The position numbers and the translations under genes are program-made. From Sulfurovum sp. (GTDB lineage: Bacteria; Campylobacterota; Campylobacteria; Campylobacterales; Sulfurovaceae), in contig JAGSGJ010000011.1 of assembly GCA_023955225.1 (NCBI GenBank), forward strand, positions 1-50,769: a stretch of 50,769 nt of DNA, read 5' to 3'. Position 1 is the first letter of the stretch, and every line of letters begins with the position of its first letter. Under the pieces are notes generated by a model, which saw only the letters and a list, made by a program, of their open reading frames with translations, did no database searches and had not been told where the DNA came from. Below are positions 44,734 through 50,769 of this stretch, in pieces.

Positions 44734-46098
44734 CTAAAGTTGCTGTTTATAATAAGCCAAGGCACTTTGTGAAGCCTCTTTATGTCGTAACATGGGTTGA
44801 GGATATCCCTCTATGGTATGGGTAAGTAAATACTCTTCATTATGAATATACTTTGGATCCAAAACGCTAAGTTCAGGAATCCATTTTTTAACGTATCGGG
44901 CTTCTTTATCAAACTTTTTACTCTGCAAATAAGGGTTAAAGATACGAAAATAAGGTTGAGGGTCTATGCCTGTACCAGCACTCCATTGCCATGAGAGTAT
45001 ATTTGATGCGGCATCATAATCAAGTAGATACTGGGCAAAAAATCGCTCTCCCCATTGCCAAGGTAAGAGGAGGTCTTTAGTAAAAAAAGATGCACAGATC
45101 ATACGTACTCGGTTATGCATATTTCCTGTTTGTAAAAGTTCTCTTACCCCCGCATCTACGACGGGTACACCAGTTCTGGCTTCACAAAAAGCTGCGAACT
45201 TCTCTTCATCTTCTATGCCGTTAAATCGGTACTTGTAATTGTGTGTCGCGAGGTGAGGAAAATGAAAGAGTAAATAGGCATAAAAGTCACGAAAGATGAG
45301 CTGTCTGAAAAAAGGTTCGGTATCGATACCTTCATTTTTCACATCCACTAAAAAACGTAAGAGTGAACGAATAGAGAGTGTTCCAAAACGCAGCTCAATA
45401 CTCAAATGAGAGGTAGCTTCTTTTGGGAGGAAGTCTCTGTCCGTAGCATAGCCTGCAAGTTTCGTTTTGAGTTGTTCAAGTTTTATTGATACATTGTCTG
45501 TTATAGGTAAATTCTCTTTAAATCCAATCGATCTTATGTGTAAAGGGAAAGTCTTCTCTTTATCCGCTTCAACCTTGGTGATACCCTCATACGAAGTTTC
45601 ATACAACGTATGATCGGCAATGGTATATGCTTGAAGATGGGCTTTTGTGAAAAATGTTTTGGACTTCTTGTAAAAGGGTGTGAATACCAGATAGGGCGTA
45701 CCATTGTCTTTAAGTACCTCTTCGGGGTTAAAGATGTACGTGTCATGTAGATAGCGAAAGTGCAGAATATGTGAGACTTTTAGGTCACGCTCTTTGGCAT
45801 AAGTATCATAATCTCCACTGGCAACCACTTCATCAAAACCTTGCGCTTCGAGCATGGTGAATATCTCTAAGGGATCACCCCAAAAGATCTTTAGATCCAG
45901 TTCTTTTTTCTGTAGTTCATTTTTGAGCTTGAGTACTCTATTAAAAATAAAAGAAACACGTCTGTCTTCAGGAGGCAATACATCTAAGATCTGTGTATCA
46001 AATATGAAAATAGGTAAGACTTCTCCACCCAAAGAGAGCAGTGGATTGTCTTCTATTCTCAGGTCACGCCGAAACCAAAGAATTCTTTTCATCATCAT
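44734..46098 (-). CDS. phr: Deoxyribodipyrimidine photolyase (class I-like)
   Basis: A 454-residue FAD photolyase/cryptochrome repairing UV-made cyclobutane dimers with blue light. N-terminal Rossmann antenna domain (ILWFRRDLRIEDN), C-terminal FAD domain with SHLSIELRFGTLSIR, GNMHNRVRMICASFFTKDLLLPW-QWGE and DYDAASNILSWQWSAGTGIDPQPYFRIFNP (Trp electron-transfer residues and the Asn near the flavin). Sits in the same operon as YbgA, as phr does in E. coli. Together with the BLUF gene it is the strongest evidence for a light role of the block. Confidence 0.95.
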   Translation of the reverse strand: MMMKRILWFRRDLRIEDNPLLSLGGEVLPIFIFDTQILDVLPPEDRRVSFIFNRVLKLKNELQKKELDLKIFWGDPLEIFTMLEAQGFDEVVASGDYDTYAKERDLKVSHILHFRYLHDTYIFNPEEVLKDNGTPYLVFTPFYKKSKTFFTKAHLQAYTIADHTLYETSYEGITKVEADKEKTFPLHIRSIGFKENLPITDNVSIKLEQLKTKLAGYATDRDFLPKEATSHLSIELRFGTLSIRSLLRFLVDVKNEGIDTEPFFRQLIFRDFYAYLLFHFPHLATHNYKYRFNGIEDEEKFAAFCEARTGVPVVDAGVRELLQTGNMHNRVRMICASFFTKDLLLPWQWGERFFAQYLLDYDAASNILSWQWSAGTGIDPQPYFRIFNPYLQSKKFDKEARYVKKWIPELSVLDPKYIHNEEYLLTHTIEGYPQPMLRHKEASQSALAYYKQQL

Positions 46099-46113
46099 TT
46101 TATATTCATCATT

Positions 46114-46983
46114 TTAGAAAATATATTTTAATTTTGGTAGGGCACCCGATGATGGCTCAATACTATAACTATCAACTTCATTAGAATTCTGATCATAGAT
46201 CGTGAAATCACGTTTAAATGCATAAAGAAGATCAACATTCAGTTCAAAATCTTTATTTATTTCATAACGAAATCCAAAGTTTGCCTGATAATCTTTTGCC
46301 TCAGAGAATCCTTTGGGCTCAATACCACTATCATCAGCAAGGCGTATCACTGCTTGAGAATAGATCATGCCGGCATTGAGTAAAATTTCCGGACTTAGAT
46401 GGTACCCGATATAGGCTCTTGGAAATCCAAGAACCATTTTCAATCCATCTATTTCTCGCGCACGATATGAATAACCCAATACAGGCAACACTAATGTTTT
46501 TACAGGATGATAATTTGCAAAAGCGCCCATTTGTATAGCATGATCATCATCGAGCCTATAGGAAAAAAAGCTCGAGATACCTGCACCAAAAGAGTCACTA
46601 TATTCTTTTTCATAGGTTGAATTTACATTGATCGAGTTAAGCATAAACCATTTATCGTTAAGGGGAACAGGCCAATTGGCAAAAAGCCTAATACTCTGCA
46701 TGGATTCTATGGGTATTTTACCCCTGTAAAAGGGGAGGTCATTTTCGTTACTCCAGTCAAAATCCCAGCGACTATAGCTAAACCCCACAATATCATTGTT
46801 AATTTGAATCTTTTGCTTATAAGTTTTTACACTACCTTCATAATTTTCAAATTTAGCATCAGAGAGAAAATCACTTTCAAAAGTGATTTTAGGTTGGGTA
46901 ATTCTTTCAAGCAGTGAAAGTTTTTGCTCCTCTGCTGTGAGAGACAATAGACATCCTAATAATAATATGGTGATACGTTTCAT
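46114..46983 (-). CDS. Outer-membrane beta-barrel protein
   Basis: A 289-residue protein with a signal peptide (MKRITILLLGCLLSLTAEE) and alternating hydrophobic strands (DIVGFSYSRWDFDW ... YQANFGFRYEINKDFELNVDLLYAF), ending in an aromatic residue (KYIF), as outer-membrane barrels do. Resembles DUF6268-type proteins. Ligand unknown. Overlaps the YbgA-like gene by 4 bp and is 15 bp before phr. Confidence 0.78.
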   Translation of the reverse strand: MKRITILLLGCLLSLTAEEQKLSLLERITQPKITFESDFLSDAKFENYEGSVKTYKQKIQINNDIVGFSYSRWDFDWSNENDLPFYRGKIPIESMQSIRLFANWPVPLNDKWFMLNSINVNSTYEKEYSDSFGAGISSFFSYRLDDDHAIQMGAFANYHPVKTLVLPVLGYSYRAREIDGLKMVLGFPRAYIGYHLSPEILLNAGMIYSQAVIRLADDSGIEPKGFSEAKDYQANFGFRYEINKDFELNVDLLYAFKRDFTIYDQNSNEVDSYSIEPSSGALPKLKYIF

Positions 46984-47930
46984 TTTCCACTCCGTATATC
47001 AGATCTTAGAGCTAATTCCTTAGGGTAGGGATGAAGAAACTTCTGACCCAAAAGGTACTCAACTTCATGGGTTTTGGCAAACATATAAAGTCTACTCATC
47101 GGTGCTATAAGAGGTACTATTTTATTGGCATATTCATGTATTTGCTCATGTAACAACTCTTTCTCAACGGGTGTAAGTTTATCTTTGACGAAACCTGCCA
47201 TATGTTCAAGTACATTTCTTGTTTTTTCTATAGAACTTTTTTGTCCTATGGCAGTTTTAAAGTGAAATTCATACTGACTAAGTATCTCATCAAAAGCTAA
47301 ATTATCATGATTCCCAACTATCTGTCCAAGGTCTCGGTAGATTACATCATTTTTTGCTTGGAGCATAAACTTGTAACTTTGGTGAAAATCTACTAAATCT
47401 TTCATCGTAGGATTTGAAGCCTTGAAGTTTTCAAAATCATCATACGCAAAGAGCTGCATCACAAAGTTCTCACGCAGCCATGGATCACAGAGTCTGCCTT
47501 CCTCTTCCATAGGCAAAAGCGGAAAATGTTCTCTGCACAGTTTTGCAAATACGCCATCATCTTTCCCCTCAGCATAACCGTTAGTTCTGTAAACCAGTGC
47601 ACTGCCAAGTCCACAAGAAGGAGATTTTGACTTGAAGATAATAGCACGAAGTGGTGCTGCTTTAAGACGCGTCAGTTCAGCATTACTCGTGGCTAAAAGC
47701 TTCTGAGTGAGATCATCATCTGATTTGCTTGGATGAACTTCTATCCCGTCTTTCTCGTGAACAAGTCTAATGGTAGGTCTAGGTGTACCAAATGCCAAAT
47801 GTTCCGGACAAAAAGGTACAAACTCTGCATGTTTTCCCAAACCTTGAGTAATAAAACGGTCATGTTTATGTCCTCCATCAAAGCGTATACGCTCACCAAG
47901 TAAACAAGAAGATACTGCTATTTGCATCAT
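46980..47930 (-). CDS. DUF523-DUF1722 (YbgA-like) protein
   Basis: A 316-residue two-domain protein. N-terminal DUF523 with the CLLGERIRFDGGHK motif and conserved cysteines (SKSPSCG near residue 107), C-terminal DUF1722/YbgA domain (HQSYKFMLQAKN ... HFKTAIGQKSS). E. coli ybgA is next to phr as well; a redox or nucleotide-linked role has been suggested but not shown. In this operon it lies between the Thi5-like gene and the outer-membrane protein. Confidence 0.88.
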   Translation of the reverse strand: MMQIAVSSCLLGERIRFDGGHKHDRFITQGLGKHAEFVPFCPEHLAFGTPRPTIRLVHEKDGIEVHPSKSDDDLTQKLLATSNAELTRLKAAPLRAIIFKSKSPSCGLGSALVYRTNGYAEGKDDGVFAKLCREHFPLLPMEEEGRLCDPWLRENFVMQLFAYDDFENFKASNPTMKDLVDFHQSYKFMLQAKNDVIYRDLGQIVGNHDNLAFDEILSQYEFHFKTAIGQKSSIEKTRNVLEHMAGFVKDKLTPVEKELLHEQIHEYANKIVPLIAPMSRLYMFAKTHEVEYLLGQKFLHPYPKELALRSDIRSGK

Positions 47931-47936
47931 TAATCC

Positions 47937-48815
47937 TTAATGTAAAAATGCCGTCTTAAATGTCTTATCATCCAAAGAGGTGATACCTATTTCTCTAAAA
48001 AATTGTAAAATCGGCAATGATTTTTCATAGTCTGAACTATAGTTTACATCAAAACACACTAACGTTGCTTTAAGTATGTCATCCATGAGTGCAGACTTTG
48101 CTTCTTTTGTATGGTCATAATAGACCTCCATCGCCTCGTTTGGATTTTCATTCATAAATGTGATGGACTCTTTTACTGCTTTATCAAAGTTTTTACATGT
48201 CTCTTCATTGGCATGGTAAAAATCTTTGTTCACAAATAAGTCAAGTGCAGAGAAGTTTGCAAATCCTGAAGTTTGTGCATCTAAATAGAGTAGATCCATA
48301 CCCTCATGTTGTGCCTCTATACCTTCAAAGTTATAGAAGTAGAGCCATCCACCATCAGCACCTTCTTTCATGTATTTGATATGTTCAAATCCATTGTCTT
48401 CAAAGTGCACGTTCTCTCTAGGAACATCGATGCCGTCTTTTTCAAAGTAACGACGGATAATCTCATACCCGATGGTATTGGTCACATTGTTCGATACTGG
48501 TGTGGTTATAGTAATCTTTTCACCATTTTTTACTTTATCATAGGTCTCTTTTTTAAGTAACACACCACCTTGTGTTTCAAAGTAAGTACCGAGTGAAAGA
48601 AACTTCTCATGAAACTGCTCTATGAGGTGTAAGGGCTCATTGGTTGCAAACTCTATGTTCCCAGCGATGAGTTCATCTAGTCCATCATAGTGTTCATCTG
48701 GTACGATGAGTTCAAGCTCTAAGTCATACTTTTTAAAGTACCCTTTATGGATACCTACTAAAAACGGTAAGTGATCTGGGTTTAAGAACCATTCAAAAGC
48801 GATTTGTAATTTCAT
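47937..48815 (-). CDS. Thi5/NMT1-like periplasmic-binding-fold protein without signal peptide
   Basis: A 292-residue protein of the ThiY/THI5/NMT1 family: KLQIAFEWFLNPDHLPFLVGIHKGYF opening, ELIAGNIEFATNEP. It has no signal peptide and no lipobox, and no ABC permease or ATPase is adjacent, so it appears cytoplasmic. ThiY proteins bind a pyrimidine precursor of thiamin; yeast THI5 instead makes the HMP-phosphate pyrimidine from PLP and histidine. The THI5 CCCFC cysteine motif is absent. It overlaps thiE by 4 bp and shares an operon with thiD and pdxH. Confidence 0.82.
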   Translation of the reverse strand: MKLQIAFEWFLNPDHLPFLVGIHKGYFKKYDLELELIVPDEHYDGLDELIAGNIEFATNEPLHLIEQFHEKFLSLGTYFETQGGVLLKKETYDKVKNGEKITITTPVSNNVTNTIGYEIIRRYFEKDGIDVPRENVHFEDNGFEHIKYMKEGADGGWLYFYNFEGIEAQHEGMDLLYLDAQTSGFANFSALDLFVNKDFYHANEETCKNFDKAVKESITFMNENPNEAMEVYYDHTKEAKSALMDDILKATLVCFDVNYSSDYEKSLPILQFFREIGITSLDDKTFKTAFLH

Positions 48816-49432
48816 ATTTTCATTCCTTTAATTAAATTAGATACATTTTCTTGTGTGTTTCCTACAAATGCCGCACTGACTACAGAGATCATATCTGTGT
48901 TTGTTGCAGCTATTTCACCTATATTTGTTTGAGATATCCCTCCAATAGCACAGATTGGTACAGTCACTGCCTCTTTGGCTTTCTTAATTACATTTAGTGA
49001 GACAACACCTGAGTGAGGTTTCGTTGGCGAAGGGAAAAAAGAACCAAATGCCACATAATCTGCACCTTCTTCTTCTGCCTCTCTAGCCTTACGGATACTT
49101 CCGTAACATGAGACACCTATGATTCCTTTCGGGAAAATCTTTCTTGCCTCTTGAATGGGCATATCATCTTTTCCTATATGGATACCGTCTGCCTGTATTT
49201 TAGTAGCCAAATGTGGTCTATCATCAATGATAAAAGGTACGTTGTATTGTGAGCACATAGTTTGTAATAATCGACATATGTTCTCTACTTCATCATCTGA
49301 TTTAGTTTTGTTTCGGTACTGTACGATGCTAGCACCAGCTTTTAACGCGTCTTCTATATATACATGTACAGTTTCATCTGGTGTAAGATGTTCATCTGTG
49401 ATGACATACAAACCTTTAAGCATATTCGACAT
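48812..49432 (-). CDS. thiE: Thiamin-phosphate synthase
   Basis: Joins HMP-PP and the thiazole phosphate; 206 residues from ATG 49432, which has GGAGG just upstream inside the end of thiD. Motifs LYVITDE, VQYRNKTKS, INDR-type FIIDDRPHLA, GIHIGKDDMP, AFGSFFPSPTKPHSG and AIGGIS are all present. Overlaps thiD by 17 bp and the Thi5-like gene by 4 bp. Confidence 0.94.
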   Translation of the reverse strand: MSNMLKGLYVITDEHLTPDETVHVYIEDALKAGASIVQYRNKTKSDDEVENICRLLQTMCSQYNVPFIIDDRPHLATKIQADGIHIGKDDMPIQEARKIFPKGIIGVSCYGSIRKAREAEEEGADYVAFGSFFPSPTKPHSGVVSLNVIKKAKEAVTVPICAIGGISQTNIGEIAATNTDMISVVSAAFVGNTQENVSNLIKGMKI

Positions 49433-50204
49433 ATTCGCCTCCCATTTTGTGATTAATTGGACCAGGTCCATTTCCTATATCTGGCGCACTTTTAAGTGCT
49501 TCTGAAATAAACTTCTTTGCAATTGCTATTGAATTTTCAAGTGTGTGACCTAGTGCAATGTTTGCTGTAATAGCACTAGAGAAAGAGCACCCAGTCCCAT
49601 GAAGATTACTTGTCTCAATAAATGGTGTTTGAAATACACGTTCTTGGTTTCTAGAGTAGAGTTTATCTACACTAAATTTACCTTCTGCAAGTTCTACAAC
49701 ATGATGTTTCATAAGTACTGGTGTATTCATACTCTGAATTTTTCCCAACGATTTTGGATCATGATATTTATACTCAAAGAACTCAAACGCTTCATAAGAA
49801 TTTGGCGTGATAAGCATAACATGATCAAAAAGTGTACGCATCTCTTCTATTGCACTCTCTTCAAGAAGTGGCGAACCAGCTTTTGAGATGGCCACAGGGT
49901 CAAGTACAATTGGGATTTTTAAATCTTTTATGACATCACGTACTGTCTCAATGATCTCTTTGTTAAATAACATTCCTATTTTAATCGCAGCAACATCAAA
50001 ATCTTCAACAATAGACTCGATTTGTTTTTTCACAAAAGAGGCCTGCAAAGGTACAATCCCTTGTACGCCCATAGTATTTTGTGCAGTAAGAACGGTAATA
50101 GCTGTCGTACCAAAAACTCCAAATGCTTCAAAAGTCTTTAGGTCTGCCTGAATACCTGCACCACCGCTACTATCAGAACCAGCTATACTCAATACAACTT
50201 TCAT
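49416..50204 (-). CDS. thiD: Hydroxymethylpyrimidine (phosphate) kinase
   Basis: Phosphorylates HMP and HMP-P to HMP-PP; 262 residues with IAGSDSSGGAGIQADLKTF at the start, VLDPVAISKAG and the C-terminal DLHGTGCSFSSAITANIA-type nucleotide motif (LHGTGCSFSSA here). First gene of a seven-gene operon (thiD-thiE-Thi5-like-YbgA-OMP-phr-pdxH) whose members abut or overlap. Promoter box copy 4 stands 24 bp upstream. Confidence 0.95.
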   Translation of the reverse strand: MKVVLSIAGSDSSGGAGIQADLKTFEAFGVFGTTAITVLTAQNTMGVQGIVPLQASFVKKQIESIVEDFDVAAIKIGMLFNKEIIETVRDVIKDLKIPIVLDPVAISKAGSPLLEESAIEEMRTLFDHVMLITPNSYEAFEFFEYKYHDPKSLGKIQSMNTPVLMKHHVVELAEGKFSVDKLYSRNQERVFQTPFIETSNLHGTGCSFSSAITANIALGHTLENSIAIAKKFISEALKSAPDIGNGPGPINHKMGGEYVEYA

Positions 50205-50227
50205 AGTTACTCCTTATCTTTTGAAGG

Positions 50228-50273
50228 AGTATATGTTTTATTGCAGACTTTTGGTAGTGTTAAAATGTCGGTT
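50228..50273 (-). promoter_or_regulatory. Shared promoter box, copy 4 (thiD-phr-pdxH operon)
   Basis: Minus strand: AACCGACA-N7-ACTAC-N-AA in 50273-50248, -10 TATACT at 50233-50228, standard spacing. Leader about 17 bases. It puts photolyase, thiD/thiE and pdxH under the same control as the BLUF and hemH operons. Confidence 0.77.
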
Positions 50274-50523
50274 TGTTTCTTCCTTGCCTAAATTGAAACA
50301 AAATAAATGAAGTAGTTCTTGTATATATACATATTGTATATAAGCGAATATCTTTATGATTTATTAGGTATTTATATCCCTAAATTACATACTTAACTTA
50401 TATTTTTCTCAGTCATTCAAATATAATTAAAACCTTGTTCTTGTGGTCTTTTTTCTTTTATAAAAATAAATATGACAATTGAATTTATGCTATTTTTGAA
50501 GCTATATATGGGGGTGGGTGAAT
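50274..50523. other. AT-rich intergenic stretch without a supported gene
   Basis: Between the thiD promoter and the first tRNA gene. No reading frame, repeat or terminator that I can support. Confidence 0.6.
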
Positions 50524-50600
<77 letters not shown>

Positions 50601-50695
50601 ACAGGATTATTAGACAAGATGTCTAAAATGGTATATTGTGTTATTAAGATTATAGGTAGTTAATTTTTAAATTAAGTTATGTATAAAATTCGAAT

Positions 50696-50769
<74 letters not shown>

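Overview
The window looks like chromosomal DNA of a Campylobacterota (Epsilonproteobacteria) chemolithotroph, most like Sulfurovum. The evidence is an AT-rich sequence, a hydABCDE-type membrane [NiFe] hydrogenase with a full hyp maturation set, a Tat-exported sulfide:quinone oxidoreductase, and short tightly overlapping operons. All identifications come from reading the sequence; no database search was run.

Region 1 (1-5.2 kb): a repeat-rich end, thiI on the minus strand, a Na/Pi-cotransporter family protein on the minus strand, then a type II-like sulfide:quinone oxidoreductase on the plus strand. Region 2 (5.2-17.9 kb): one plus-strand hydrogenase block, hydA-hydB-hydC-hydD-hydE-hypF-nickel permease-hypB-hypC-hypD-hypE-hypA. 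A perfect FNR-type palindrome sits in class II position before hydA. Region 3 (17.9-20.5 kb): an SLC13 transporter and three small proteins.

Region 4 (20.5-50.2 kb) is the striking part. It is an almost continuous set of genes that look built for light and photo-oxidative stress. They include ferrochelatase, a CrtI/CrtISO-like flavoprotein, a LytS/LytTR two-component pair, a lipocalin/flavin amine oxidase/DUF1365/Cfa-like methyltransferase/DUF3833/glutathione peroxidase/epimerase operon, and a SOUL protein. They also include a BLUF blue-light sensor heading an SDR/SnoaL/MFS/methyltransferase operon, an SRPBCC protein, trpB, a flavin reductase-like protein with two small paralogues, a UbiB-like kinase with a second lipocalin and a CbiX-like protein, a DUF2867 SDR, a PPP phosphatase, and a thiD-thiE-Thi5-like-YbgA-OMP-photolyase-pdxH operon. 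Comparable gene sets in Vibrio and Rhodobacter are known to answer to RpoE/ChrR or LitR; neither regulator is present here.

By eye I found eleven copies of one composite promoter in this region: AAYYRACA-N7-ACTAC-N-AA followed, at a fixed distance, by a TATAAT-like -10 box. The copies stand before nearly every transcription unit of region 4, including three divergent intergenic regions where both directions carry one. I saw none in the first 20 kb. This implies a single activator-driven regulon. The only transcription factor inside it is the LytTR regulator, whose own operon also carries the box; the BLUF protein is the obvious photosensor candidate.

The window ends in two tandem initiator tRNA-fMet genes on the minus strand, the second cut by the window edge. 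A 268-bp MITE-like element with 33-bp inverted ends lies at 24.7-25.0 kb, and a DUF2805 gene at 43.8-44.1 kb is broken by an in-frame TGA.
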